The position numbers and the translations under genes were made by a program. A stretch of 64,000 nt of DNA from Nanobdellota archaeon. Lineage in GTDB: Archaea; Nanoarchaeota; Nanoarchaeia; Parvarchaeales; Parvarchaeaceae. Where the stretch lies: assembly GCA_021796445.1 (NCBI GenBank), contig JAKACB010000001.1, positions 42,230 to 106,229 on the forward strand, given 5' to 3'. Below are positions 9,008 to 17,632 of the stretch, piece after piece; the stretch's first letter is position 1; each line of letters opens with the position of its first letter. The notes below the pieces were generated by a model. The model made no database searches, had not been told where the DNA came from, and worked only from the letters and a program-made list of their open reading frames with translations.

Positions 9008-9484
9008 ATGGATTTGGGAAGCATTGGGTTTTTGATAATCTCAGGATTGCTTATATCTACTGCCATCCTTATGGTCGCTACCAAGAATCTTATACACTCC
9101 CTTCTTTACATGTTTATGTTTGTTATATCCGTAACAGCAATGATACTTTACCTGAATGCTGTTTTTCTTGGAATAGCAGAACTTATAATATACAATGGGG
9201 GGATAGTGCTTTTGCTTGCAATAGGGATAAGCTCAATGCCAGAAGGGACAGTTAAAAGGATAAACTCAAAGCTTGCTTTTTCTCTTCCAATAATAATCCT
9301 GGCAGTAACTTCATTTCTACTGATTAAAATGCCTTCTACTCAGTACTCTTCTGCTTTGAACTATGCGGATTTTGGAGCGTACTTCTTCCAAAATTACGCA
9401 GGCCTTCTTTTTGTGCTAGCATTCACTGCAATAGCAAGCATATTCTCAACAATATACATAATAAGCAGGGGTGAAAATGTATGA
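9008..9484 (+). CDS. nuoJ: NADH/F420H2-type dehydrogenase subunit J
   Basis: Membrane subunit J of complex I (Nuo/Fpo). The 158 residues form about five hydrophobic helices; the third contains the family's flexible Gly/Ala-rich segment (VFLGIAELIIYNGGIVLLLA, with the conserved YxG-type pi-bulge region). It is the first gene of nuoJKLMN and shares an ATGA overlap with nuoK. The subunit helps link the quinone site to the antiporter-like subunits. Confidence 0.9.
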   Translation: MDLGSIGFLIISGLLISTAILMVATKNLIHSLLYMFMFVISVTAMILYLNAVFLGIAELIIYNGGIVLLLAIGISSMPEGTVKRINSKLAFSLPIIILAVTSFLLIKMPSTQYSSALNYADFGAYFFQNYAGLLFVLAFTAIASIFSTIYIISRGENV

Positions 9485-9783
9485 TACCTGAGAATTATTT
9501 TCTGCTGCTTACAAGTATACTGTTTGTCATAGGAATTTATGGCATACTTTCAAGAAGGGAAGGCATATCCATAATCATATCCTCTGAGATAATAGTGAAT
9601 GCGGCCATAATAAATTTTGTGTCTGCCGCCAATTTTTATTCAGCTTTAAATGGAATAAGCTATGCCCTTATAACGCTAATAATGATAGTATTTGAAACAG
9701 TTGTTTTCATCGCATTGATGGTAGTGTTTTCAAGGAAGACCGGCTCACTTTCGATATCAAAACTAGGGAGGTACAAAGGCTGA
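9481..9783 (+). CDS. nuoK: NADH/F420H2-type dehydrogenase subunit K
   Basis: Complex I subunit K, 100 residues and three transmembrane helices, the family's usual size. Helix 2 contains the membrane-buried Glu (SSEIIVNAAIINF) and helix 3 the second conserved acidic site (IVFETVVFIALMV) used in proton translocation. It overlaps nuoJ by 4 bases and ends 1 base before nuoL, so translation is probably coupled. Confidence 0.92.
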   Translation: MIPENYFLLLTSILFVIGIYGILSRREGISIIISSEIIVNAAIINFVSAANFYSALNGISYALITLIMIVFETVVFIALMVVFSRKTGSLSISKLGRYKG

Positions 9784-9784
9784 T

Positions 9785-11533
9785 ATGCTGTATCTAATAC
9801 TTCTTCCATTGTTAATTTCTGCAGTTGTCATTCCATTATTGGGAGAAAGAAAAAATATAAGCTGGTTGATTTCATTGTCGGCTGCAGTAATTTCCTTCCT
9901 TCTTTCAATTTTCTTCTTTATTCTTTATTTCAATAAGGACATAATAGAAAGCTATACTTGGTTTTCCTTCAGTAGCTTGTCCTTCTCGCTTTCCTTTATA
10001 GGAAATAACCTAACCCTTTTCATGGCGTTGCTGGTTTCATTCATATCAATCATGGTTTTAATGTTTGCAGGCGTTTACATGAAAAAAGAAAGGCATGCAA
10101 GGTTTTATGCAGAGATGTCATTTTTCATATTCTCTATGCTCGGCCTGGTGTTATCAAACAGTCTGCTTCTGTTCTTTATATTTTGGGAATTTGTTGGTAT
10201 AACCTCCTACCTATTGATAGGCTTTTGGTATGACAGAGAAGGGCCAGCGGTTTCCAGCAAGAAGGCCCTACTAATAACAAGAATTGGTGATCTTGCCTTT
10301 CTTGCGGCTTTAATAGTGGTCTTCTCTGCGCTTAAGACTTTTTCAATATCTTCTATTTTGAACTCCCTCTATTTAATGCCTTTGTCTGCATTGGTAATTG
10401 CAGGTTCTCTCTTTACAATTGCGGGACTTTCAAAGGCAGCGCAGTTTCCATTCTACACATGGTTGATAGATGCGATGGAAGGCCCTACTCCGGTAAGTTC
10501 CCTTCTTCATTCTGCGACAATGGTTGCAGCAGGTGCATACCTCCTTGTAAGGCTTCTCCCCCTCATTTCTGCAGCCGGCCTTCTTAACTTGATAGTCGTG
10601 ATAGGGTTCATTACTGCCTTTGCAGCCGCATTGCTTGGCTTAAAGGAAAGGCACTTCAAAAAGATACTCGCATACTCCACAATAGAAAGCCTTGCGTTCA
10701 TGTTCCTTGCAATAGGGACCTTAAATGCAGGAGGGGCAATCTTTTACCTGTTTACGCATGCAGTTTTCAAATCCATGCTTTTCTTCATAAGCGGAGGGCT
10801 TGCAATTATTTTCGGTACTTACGATATATATGAGCTGAATAAGAAGAAATTAAGGGGAACATGGTTCACAATCCCTGCATTAATAGGTTTTGCTTCAATC
10901 TCGGCCATACCTCCTTTTATGAGCTTTTTTGCACATTCGGCCCTTACGCATAACTTTAATGTATTTGAAAACATCGCCTTTGTTTTTGTTGCCTTTATTA
11001 CTGCTATTTTTTCATTTAGAGCCTTTTTTGTTATATTCGGCAGTAAGGCAAAAAAACCTCTTAAAAAGGAATTCAATCTTTTTTTTCCAATAATACTTCT
11101 CTCAATAATTTCCACGGTTGGTGGAGCTTTCCTTTACTTCTTTAAAGGAATAATAAGCATTGCGTATTCTTTTGATGTCTTTTCGTTTATAGCACTCGCG
11201 GCTTCTTTGCTAGGTATCCTCGTTTCATATGAGGTCTTTTATCTTGGGAAAACACAGCAATTAACGGAAAGAATGAAGAGTCTATCAGAAAAAATTGCAG
11301 GCTATGGATATGAGAAGTTCATAATAGCAATTGGAAATGCGATTTCAACCTTTGGTTTTTACGTTGGAAGGTTTGATTTCATGTTTTCAAGTGCAATGTC
11401 GAGGATTGCGGAATCAACTTTTATCCTATCCTCAAAGACAAGAGAGATTGAAAATGGAGATGCTTTTAGGTATCTGACAGCAGTAATTATAGGGCTAGCT
11501 GTAATTCTCCTTTTAGCGGTGATTTTCATATGA
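9785..11533 (+). CDS. nuoL: NADH/F420H2-type dehydrogenase subunit L
   Basis: Antiporter-like proton-pumping subunit L, 582 residues with about 16 membrane helices. Diagnostic segments are FWEFVGITSYLLIGFW (buried Glu of helix 5), QFPFYTWLIDAMEGPTPVSS (discontinuous helix 7) and LLHSATMVAAGAYLL. The C-terminal part has an amphipathic stretch (residues 490-550) and a last hydrophobic helix consistent with the lateral helix that clamps L to M and N. It overlaps nuoM by 4 bases (ATGA). Confidence 0.95.
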   Translation: MLYLILLPLLISAVVIPLLGERKNISWLISLSAAVISFLLSIFFFILYFNKDIIESYTWFSFSSLSFSLSFIGNNLTLFMALLVSFISIMVLMFAGVYMKKERHARFYAEMSFFIFSMLGLVLSNSLLLFFIFWEFVGITSYLLIGFWYDREGPAVSSKKALLITRIGDLAFLAALIVVFSALKTFSISSILNSLYLMPLSALVIAGSLFTIAGLSKAAQFPFYTWLIDAMEGPTPVSSLLHSATMVAAGAYLLVRLLPLISAAGLLNLIVVIGFITAFAAALLGLKERHFKKILAYSTIESLAFMFLAIGTLNAGGAIFYLFTHAVFKSMLFFISGGLAIIFGTYDIYELNKKKLRGTWFTIPALIGFASISAIPPFMSFFAHSALTHNFNVFENIAFVFVAFITAIFSFRAFFVIFGSKAKKPLKKEFNLFFPIILLSIISTVGGAFLYFFKGIISIAYSFDVFSFIALAASLLGILVSYEVFYLGKTQQLTERMKSLSEKIAGYGYEKFIIAIGNAISTFGFYVGRFDFMFSSAMSRIAESTFILSSKTREIENGDAFRYLTAVIIGLAVILLLAVIFI

Positions 11534-12942
11534 TAAACTTAATCTTTCTTTTATTGGTACCGGCGATAGGAATGCTGCTTTTAATATTAAAAAGATTCTA
11601 TGACAAACTGCCTTCTCCTGAAATAATAGTGCTTTCAGTAATGGCAGCAAACGCCGTATTATTTGCTCTGGGCCTTGTTTTCGGCTTTTCAAGCTTTAAT
11701 GTAAACATAAATTCCAGCATAAGCTTCTCTTTTTCACTGCAGGAAAATTTCATAACTATCCCGTTCCTTTTGTTGGCAATAACTGTACCCTTTGCAATAC
11801 TTCTTTTCGCAGCCAAGGAAATAAAACAAAGCAAAACCATTTTTTACCTCTTTTATCTTTTAGTATATATTTCAGTTATATCCGTTTTTGTTTCATCTAA
11901 CTTGATAGTGTTCTTTATTTTCTGGGAAGTCGCAGTTCTTTCTCTTTTCTTCATTACAGGATTATGGGGCAATAGTGAAAAGGGTAAAAAAGCGGCAATG
12001 AAATTTCTGGTGTTCACACAGTTTGGAAGTCTTACTCTTCTTGCATTCTTTATACTTCTTTTCCTTTACACGGGTAGTTTCAACTTTTCTGTAATTGCTT
12101 CTAGAATCTCGGCTTTGCCTTTATATATAGAATATCTTTCCTTTTTCCTACTGTTAATAACAGTCATGATAAAAATGCCGATTTTTCCGCTTCATGGGTG
12201 GCTTCTTGACTCTTATTATTATTCCCCTTCTTCAGGAACAATGCTGTTATCCAGCATGCTTTCAAAGCTCGGAGGGTTTGCATTTATCCTGTTCGGCTTT
12301 GGACTTTTTGGAAATTTGCTTTTGGAGTTTAGGTTGCCGTTAATAGCTTTAGGGGTATTCACTGCAATCTACATTGCATTTACTGCTTCTGGACAGAAGG
12401 ATCTGAAAAAGCTGCTTTCTTATTCAAGCATGTTCTACATGTCGTTGGTTTTTATCGGTATTTCATCAGGTATTAACTTGGCAGTCGCAGGTTCGGTTTT
12501 GTTAATGGTAAGCCATGGCTTCATAATAACAATGCTGTTTGGCATCTCCTATATACTTCTGCAAAAGACAGGTACAAATGAAACTGAAAAAATGGGAGGA
12601 TTGATGTCAAAGATGCCCTTGCTTTCCTTCTTTCTTATTTTTGGCATATTTGCAAGTCTTGGCGTTCCCGGATTATCTAACTTTCCTGGAGAATTCCTTA
12701 TATTCATAGGCTCATATGGCGTTGCGGGCATATCCCTTTTTGCGATATTCGGGATAATGCTGTCTACAAATTATTATTTAAGGGTAATCAAGCAATCTTT
12801 ATTTGGTCAGTTGAAAAAGACATTTGGAAATTTAACGGACATATCAAAAATAGAGCTGCTTTTTATGGTATTCCTGTCTTTTTTTATCCTTTTGTTAGGT
12901 CTATTTCCTTCATTACTTTTAAGCACGCTGGGGGGCCTGTAA
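11530..12942 (+). CDS. nuoM: NADH/F420H2-type dehydrogenase subunit M
   Basis: Antiporter-like subunit M, 470 residues, about 14 membrane helices. FIFWEVAVLSLFFITGLW carries the conserved buried Glu, and KMPIFPLHGWLLDSYYYSP is the broken helix 7 region with conserved Lys and His. LSSMLSKLGGF follows as in the family. It sits between nuoL (4-base overlap) and nuoN (1-base gap). Confidence 0.94.
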   Translation: MINLIFLLLVPAIGMLLLILKRFYDKLPSPEIIVLSVMAANAVLFALGLVFGFSSFNVNINSSISFSFSLQENFITIPFLLLAITVPFAILLFAAKEIKQSKTIFYLFYLLVYISVISVFVSSNLIVFFIFWEVAVLSLFFITGLWGNSEKGKKAAMKFLVFTQFGSLTLLAFFILLFLYTGSFNFSVIASRISALPLYIEYLSFFLLLITVMIKMPIFPLHGWLLDSYYYSPSSGTMLLSSMLSKLGGFAFILFGFGLFGNLLLEFRLPLIALGVFTAIYIAFTASGQKDLKKLLSYSSMFYMSLVFIGISSGINLAVAGSVLLMVSHGFIITMLFGISYILLQKTGTNETEKMGGLMSKMPLLSFFLIFGIFASLGVPGLSNFPGEFLIFIGSYGVAGISLFAIFGIMLSTNYYLRVIKQSLFGQLKKTFGNLTDISKIELLFMVFLSFFILLLGLFPSLLLSTLGGL

Positions 12943-12943
12943 A

Positions 12944-14296
12944 ATGGAATATCTAAACCCTCAGTACATTCTTTTTTCCGGAATATTGCTTCTTATACTT
13001 GTAGATTTTCTAAGGCGTAGTTTAAAGAGCAACAAAAAGGTCTTTTTGCACTATATAACGGCCGTTTTCCTAGGCATGGCGCTTGTTTTTGATATCATCT
13101 ACGGAAACATGAACACAAATCTATTTTCAGAAGTGCAGTACTCTCAGTTTGTAACCGGTTTTATGCTGTTTCTCTCCTTTTTTATATATCTTTTTATAAT
13201 ATCGGATAAAAACGAGCATGGCGTTGCAATAGATATTTCGTATCTTTCTGCAGTTCTCGGTTCAACTCTTGTGGTTTTATCAAGCAACCTTCTTTCGTTG
13301 TTTATTTCCATTGAAATACTTTCCATATCAACATATGCTCTTGTTTACATGTACAAGTCGGGAAACGCACTCGAAGGGGCGGTAAAATATCTTTCAACAG
13401 GGGTAATATCTATGGTAATTTTGATATTCGGTATTTCTCTTGTATATGCTGGTTCGGGGACTCTATCATTTTCTTCTTTGCATGTTATTTCGTATTTACC
13501 GTTTATCGCGGGTGTTGCGATAGTAGTAGCAGGGCTGGGCTTTAAATCAACCCTTGTTCCCTTCCATATGTGGGCCCCGGATACCTACGAAGCTTCAAGG
13601 AGCTCAGTTACGGCATTTATTTCGTCGGTATCCAAGGCGGCCGGCTTAATGGCAATGATAAGGGTATTCTTTTTCGCACTCCCAGTCTCTTCTCTTTTTG
13701 TGACTGCACTTTTCCTTTCAATAGCTCTTATAACCATCTTTCTTAGTTCATTTCTTGCATCCGTTCAGGATAGGATAAAGAGGATACTTGCTTATTCAAG
13801 CATTTCACAAGCAGGCTTTGCATTCATAAGCATAGCAGTTCTTACTACAAAAGGGATAAATGCAGCAGTGTTTTACATATTTGCATTTGCTGTTGCAGAT
13901 GCAATAGTATTTCTTGCATATGATATGTTTGAGAGCAGAAAAGTAATTTACAAGAAGGAAAGCAGTTCAATGTCACAGGTCTCAAGAATAGGCGCAGTGG
14001 CTTTCTTTATAGGGATACTATCTCTCGCTGGTTTTCCACCTACCATAGGGTTCTTTGGAAAGCTCCTTATCTTTTATGCTTTATTCAGCAGCGGATACTT
14101 TGCACTTGTCATACTTGCATTTTTTGCCCTTTTGGTCTCTACCTTTTATTATTTTAATATACTATCGGAAATGCACGTCATTGACAGGATAACAAAGGAT
14201 AAAAAACAATTACCTGTTAAAAAAGAGCAGAGGGTAAAAGAGGCTATACTAATAATACTTACATTGGCTTTGTTCATTGGTGTAATATTTGCATAG
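12944..14296 (+). CDS. nuoN: NADH/F420H2-type dehydrogenase subunit N
   Basis: Antiporter-like subunit N, 450 residues, about 14 helices. SIEILSISTYALVYMY contains the conserved Glu; LVPFHMWAPDTYEASRSSV is the discontinuous helix with the family's HMWxPDxYEG-like signature. Last gene of the J-K-L-M-N run. No subunits A-I, and no NADH- or F420-binding module, are found in the window. A pair of interleaved inverted repeats begins at its stop codon. Confidence 0.94.
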   Translation: MEYLNPQYILFSGILLLILVDFLRRSLKSNKKVFLHYITAVFLGMALVFDIIYGNMNTNLFSEVQYSQFVTGFMLFLSFFIYLFIISDKNEHGVAIDISYLSAVLGSTLVVLSSNLLSLFISIEILSISTYALVYMYKSGNALEGAVKYLSTGVISMVILIFGISLVYAGSGTLSFSSLHVISYLPFIAGVAIVVAGLGFKSTLVPFHMWAPDTYEASRSSVTAFISSVSKAAGLMAMIRVFFFALPVSSLFVTALFLSIALITIFLSSFLASVQDRIKRILAYSSISQAGFAFISIAVLTTKGINAAVFYIFAFAVADAIVFLAYDMFESRKVIYKKESSSMSQVSRIGAVAFFIGILSLAGFPPTIGFFGKLLIFYALFSSGYFALVILAFFALLVSTFYYFNILSEMHVIDRITKDKKQLPVKKEQRVKEAILIILTLALFIGVIFA

Positions 14297-14335
14297 CGGT
14301 TATGATCGTTACATGGCTATGCAGGTCATAACTGC
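14290..14335 (+). repeat. Interleaved inverted repeats at nuoN stop (possible pseudoknot)
   Basis: Two nested-out-of-register inverted repeats. Arm A, tgcatag (14290-14296), pairs perfectly with ctatgca (14317-14323). Arm B, gcggttatgat (14296-14306), pairs with gtcataactgc (14325-14335) with two G-U pairs. The order A-B-A'-B' is that of an H-type pseudoknot in RNA. It could end or stabilise the complex I transcript; no T-tract follows directly. Confidence 0.45.
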
Positions 14336-14417
14336 AGAGACGTATTAAATATGCTTAAAGGCTTATTTTTATATAGAATATTAGAGCAATAGGGTATTGA
14401 TAGTTTTGAAGGCTATA

Positions 14418-15113
14418 ATGGACATAGAAGATTTTAATATAAGGTTTAAGAAGGGTTCAAGGGCAGTTTTTGTAGGGGAATATGCGGTTGTTGGCGATGT
14501 GCATATCGGCTTTGAAGATGACATAAACAGCAGCGGATACAACATCTGGGAAAAAACTGATGAAATCACAGATCAGATAATAAAGCTGGATTCTAGAAAG
14601 CTTATCTTGTTGGGGGACATAAGGAAGGAATACACAGAGATAAAGCCGAAGGAAGGTGGCGCACTGATAAAGTTTTTTTCAAGGCTGTCAGACAATTTCG
14701 ATGAAATAATACTTACAAAAGGTAACCATGATGGTGGGATAGAAAAGATAACCAGCAGATTCAGCAACATATCAGTTAAAAACGAATTCATATACAATAA
14801 GATGGCGTTTATGCATGGCCACGCTCTTCCATCTTTGGAAGCAGCAAAAGAAGCTGACACCCTCTGCATCAGCCACATACATCCCTCCTTTACCTTCAAA
14901 GATTCAAATGGGGTTTCATATAAAGAAGACTGCTTTTTCATGCTTAAGATAAAACTTCCAAGGGACAGGTATCCAGGGTCTAAATTGAAGAAGGCACTAA
15001 TAGTGCCGAAATTCAATCAATACATAGGAAGTTCTACCGAAATAAGTAACAGGGGAATAATGAAATACGCTGAAATAGATGGTAGAATGACCCTTGATCT
15101 TGTGGTATTCTGA
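14418..15113 (+). CDS. Calcineurin-like metallophosphoesterase
   Basis: A two-metal phosphoesterase of 231 residues, substrate unknown. From the ATG at 14418 all metal-binding motifs are present: GDVH (26-29), LGDIR (65-69), GNHD (102-105), HGH (133-135) and SHIH (152-155). This set matches the archaeal ICC-like/YkuE-type family. A longer reading from TTG at 14397 adds seven residues and lies 25 bases from a TATA element (about 14368-14375); the ATG was preferred because GAAGG lies just ahead of it. The gene stands alone between nuoN and the SPFH gene. Confidence 0.85.
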   Translation: MDIEDFNIRFKKGSRAVFVGEYAVVGDVHIGFEDDINSSGYNIWEKTDEITDQIIKLDSRKLILLGDIRKEYTEIKPKEGGALIKFFSRLSDNFDEIILTKGNHDGGIEKITSRFSNISVKNEFIYNKMAFMHGHALPSLEAAKEADTLCISHIHPSFTFKDSNGVSYKEDCFFMLKIKLPRDRYPGSKLKKALIVPKFNQYIGSSTEISNRGIMKYAEIDGRMTLDLVVF

Positions 15114-15121
15114 AAAGGAAT

Positions 15122-15133
15122 GGTTATAAATTA
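15122..15133 (+). promoter_or_regulatory. TATA element of SPFH gene
   Basis: The element ggttataaatta is centred about 27 bases before the ATG at 15154, the spacing expected for a leaderless archaeal transcript. Confidence 0.5.
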
Positions 15134-15153
15134 AAAATCTTCTTATAAATACT

Positions 15154-16086
15154 ATGAGTCCAGGAGAATTTTGGGTTTTCGTAGTAGGAATAATAGCTTT
15201 AGTTGCTCTTTTCCTTCTAAGCATTTTCATACCAAGTTTGTTTTATGCATTCATTATAATATTCATAGTATTGCTTGCAGTGATATTCTTTATAACTTTT
15301 GTAAAGAAATATAGCCAGTTCGAAAGAGGCATAATATTCAGACTTGGCAAGTTCAACCGTATAGCCGGCCCAGGCTGGGCTATAGTTGTGCCATTTTTTG
15401 AAGAGGAATACAAGAAGGTCGATGTTAGGGTAAAGATGATGGATATAACTTCTTCAGATATATTCACAGCCGATGACCTTAAAATTTCACTTGACGGCAC
15501 TATATATTATCAGATTGTGGATCCTGAGAAGGCAACATTACAGATAGATAACTATGGGCAGGGTTTATCCAATTTAGTTCAATCTGCAGTCAGGAATGCA
15601 ATAGCATCCTTGACTATGAGGCAGGTTTTCGGAAGCCTTGACAGATTAAATGACATACTTGCAGACGCAATAAGACACATGACTTGGAAGTGGGGCATAG
15701 ATGTTCCTTCCGTGCAATTAAGATCGGTTTCGCCATCTAATGAAGTTATACAGGCCATGCAGCAACCGGAAATAGCCGCTAATTTGTTACAGGCGCAGAG
15801 GTTTAAAGCAGAGGCACAGAAGATAGTAATGGAAGCAATAGGAGAAGGCAGCAAAGCACTTGATGACCGTTCAATAATGTACCTATACCTTCAGGCTCTT
15901 AAGCAAGTGGGAGAGTCAAGCTCTTCCAAGATAGTGCTCCCAATGCAGTTTATGCAAAGCGCAGGAAGCATGTTAGGTGGTATGGCAGGTCTTTCTACAA
16001 CTGCACTTGCCTCTCTTGGTGGACAGGAAAACGTTCAGAATGTTATAGACAAGATAAAAGAGAAGATATCTCAGTCTAATACTTGA
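15154..16086 (+). CDS. SPFH/band 7 protein, slipin (stomatin-like)
   Basis: A membrane-scaffold protein of 310 residues. Two N-terminal hydrophobic stretches (about 6-28 and 30-50) anchor it; the SPFH domain follows (QFERGIIFRLGKFNRIAGPG; VKMMDI ... SLDGTIYYQIVDPEKA). A helical Ala/Gln/Glu-rich region after residue 200 (QQPEIAANLLQAQRFKAEAQ) and a Gly/Ala/Met tail complete it. Such proteins oligomerise and organise membrane proteases, often with NfeD; no nfeD gene is nearby. Its last 16 bases overlap the opposing HAD gene. Confidence 0.92.
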   Translation: MSPGEFWVFVVGIIALVALFLLSIFIPSLFYAFIIIFIVLLAVIFFITFVKKYSQFERGIIFRLGKFNRIAGPGWAIVVPFFEEEYKKVDVRVKMMDITSSDIFTADDLKISLDGTIYYQIVDPEKATLQIDNYGQGLSNLVQSAVRNAIASLTMRQVFGSLDRLNDILADAIRHMTWKWGIDVPSVQLRSVSPSNEVIQAMQQPEIAANLLQAQRFKAEAQKIVMEAIGEGSKALDDRSIMYLYLQALKQVGESSSSKIVLPMQFMQSAGSMLGGMAGLSTTALASLGGQENVQNVIDKIKEKISQSNT

Positions 16087-16796
16087 TTTAAACCATCCAA
16101 TATTTTGTAAATATCCCGCATATCCTCTATTACAAAATCTGGCTTATTCTTAGAGATTTTTCGCTTTTCTTCGTTGTATCTGTCAAAAAGCACCGTTTTC
16201 ATGCCTGCTTCTTTTGCGTTGTCAATGTCTATATCAGGAGTGTCTCCTATGAATATTATCTCATCTGTTTTAAGCTTCAGCATTGCAGCCGTTTTTTTAA
16301 ATGCTTCTGGATTGTGCTTGCTTTCCTGTATGTTATCACCTGCAATGATTTTTACATCAAACTTTCCATTACGGTCAAATTTCTCTAGTGTTCTTTTTTT
16401 TAGGCCAGGATAGAACCCTGCTCCTGTTAGCAGACCTACTTTCAATCCCATATTTTTAAGCCGGTCTATAGTTTCTTCAGCCCCCTCTGTAAATTCCATT
16501 CTATTTATAAGGTGGCTCTCAAAAATCTCAGCATATACATCTATCTTTTCGGTATCAATGCTCAAGCCACTTTCTTCTGCAAAAAGTTCATAAAAAAGCC
16601 TTTTGTATCTTTTCATAGGATCTAGACTGTCGAACTTTCTTTGGACTTTTTTAAGTATTCGGTCAAAGGTTTTCAAATCCATCATTTCGAAGTCTTCCTG
16701 CATCTTGTTTAAAACGGATTTGTTGGCATCGTCTATTGTTTTTGAAGAGTTTATTAATGTATTGTCGAAATCAAATATTATACCCTTTATTTTCAT
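16071..16796 (-). CDS. HAD-superfamily hydrolase
   Basis: A phosphatase-like HAD enzyme, 241 residues. Motif I is DFDNT (9-13), motif II is in VGLLTGAG, and motif IV is FIGDTPDIDIDNAKEAG, with alternating helices of a cap domain between. The start chosen is the ATG at 16796 (MKIKGIIFDFDNT); a longer open frame exists but runs through the tRNA-Thr gene at 16808-16879. A paralogue lies at 56195-56932. The substrate cannot be deduced; pyrophosphatase or phosphoglycolate phosphatase activity is possible. Confidence 0.88.
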   Translation of the reverse strand: MKIKGIIFDFDNTLINSSKTIDDANKSVLNKMQEDFEMMDLKTFDRILKKVQRKFDSLDPMKRYKRLFYELFAEESGLSIDTEKIDVYAEIFESHLINRMEFTEGAEETIDRLKNMGLKVGLLTGAGFYPGLKKRTLEKFDRNGKFDVKIIAGDNIQESKHNPEAFKKTAAMLKLKTDEIIFIGDTPDIDIDNAKEAGMKTVLFDRYNEEKRKISKNKPDFVIEDMRDIYKILDGLNQVLD

Positions 16797-16807
16797 ATCA
16801 CCAAATA

Positions 16808-16879
16808 AGCCTCCGACGGGTGCTGGCCCCGCGACCTTCTGCTTACAAGGCAGACGCTCTACCGCTGAGCTACGGAGGC
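16808..16879 (-). tRNA. tRNA-Thr (anticodon TGT), non-canonical T-loop
   Basis: A 72-nt cloverleaf on the minus strand: acceptor gcctccg/cggaggc with discriminator T, D-arm gctc-agcggta-gagc, anticodon arm tctgc-cttgtaa-gcaga with anticodon TGT, variable aggtc, T-stem gcggg/cccgt. CCA is not encoded. The discriminator U fits archaeal tRNA-Thr. The T-loop reads gccagca instead of the near-universal ttcRANY, losing T54, T55 and A58 although the stem is intact. Compare the normal tRNA-Thr(CGT) at 43265-43336. Confidence 0.88.
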
Positions 16880-16931
16880 TTAATCCAAGCATTGATAGTT
16901 TATTACATTAAAGTAAACTTATATATTTTAT

Positions 16932-16957
16932 GCTTAACGTTTAATCTATTGTTAAGC
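16932..16957 (+). promoter_or_regulatory. Inverted repeat abutting start codon, candidate operator
   Basis: The arms gcttaac (16932-16938) and gttaagc (16951-16957) form a perfect 7-bp inverted repeat with a 12-base spacer; it ends at the base before the ATG at 16958. A TATA-like stretch (acttatatatttta, 16917-16930) lies just upstream, so the repeat covers the expected transcription start. It could be a repressor site or a hairpin at the mRNA 5' end. Confidence 0.5.
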
Positions 16958-17578
16958 ATGGAAGAATATGAAGTTATAGAGCACCTTAAATCGGGTTCAA
17001 AGGCCCCAGACAACAACTTTTTAATAGTTGCAATAAATTACAAAGTACCGACATACATAAAGTTTGAAAGCGAGATGGACTTTAAAGTAGGAGACAAGAT
17101 TAATGCAGAAAACAACGATGTATTTTTTAATCAAAAAAAGATAGGCCAGATAAAGGAAATAAAAAAAGCAGACGACATAAAGATAGATACAAGGTACGAC
17201 ATAAAGTACACTGGCGGTTATTCAGTAGACGGCAAAAAGGTATATCTGGATGAACATTTTCCAAAGAATATAGATGTTGATGGGAAGACTGTTGATACTG
17301 TGGAAAGCATTGACAGACATCATGAAGTTACAGAGAAATGGTTAATAGACGATGCATATGAATATGCATATGCACATGAGATTGCAACTAAAATTGAAAG
17401 GGAATATGTTGAATCCTTAGGTGTAAATTGGGATGATTACTGCAAGGAAGTTAATAAAAATTTGCATGAGGTTTACATGTCAAAGGCAGAGAAAACACCA
17501 TCAGATTTAGACCTTGCACCTTATTTCTATTCAAAGGATGAGAAGGCATTGAAGGAGATACGGGAAACTAAGCAGTAA
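16958..17578 (+). CDS. Uncharacterised protein with HHExxE-like motif
   Basis: A 206-residue soluble protein. The C-terminal part has HHEVTEK (121-127) followed by AHEIATKIERE (139-149) and GVNWDDY (155-161). This spacing recalls small phage and bacterial proteins with a VHE-x-TE...AH-x-x-A-x-x-x-E pattern, which may bind metal; no activity is claimed. The N-terminal part (residues 1-85) is a beta-rich region without recognised family. The ATG at 16958 was chosen because the in-frame extension runs into the tRNA-Thr. It leads a plus-strand set with tatD and rnz. Confidence 0.75.
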   Translation: MEEYEVIEHLKSGSKAPDNNFLIVAINYKVPTYIKFESEMDFKVGDKINAENNDVFFNQKKIGQIKEIKKADDIKIDTRYDIKYTGGYSVDGKKVYLDEHFPKNIDVDGKTVDTVESIDRHHEVTEKWLIDDAYEYAYAHEIATKIEREYVESLGVNWDDYCKEVNKNLHEVYMSKAEKTPSDLDLAPYFYSKDEKALKEIRETKQ

Positions 17579-17632
17579 TCATTGTTTTTATTGCCAATTA
17601 AAGAATTAATCTTGCAGTTTCATAGTTTTTGT

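Noticed and set aside
14397..14417. TTG start for the phosphoesterase
   Set aside because: Possible because it is 25 bases from a TATA element, but ATG 14418 with GAAGG ahead is the more usual start; kept as an alternative.
16797..16892. N-terminal extension of the HAD hydrolase
   Set aside because: It is read through the tRNA-Thr gene; MKIKGIIFDFDNT at 16796 is the normal family start.
16736..16957. N-terminal extension of the 206-aa protein
   Set aside because: It crosses the tRNA-Thr gene and the inverted repeat; ATG 16958 is the first sensible start.
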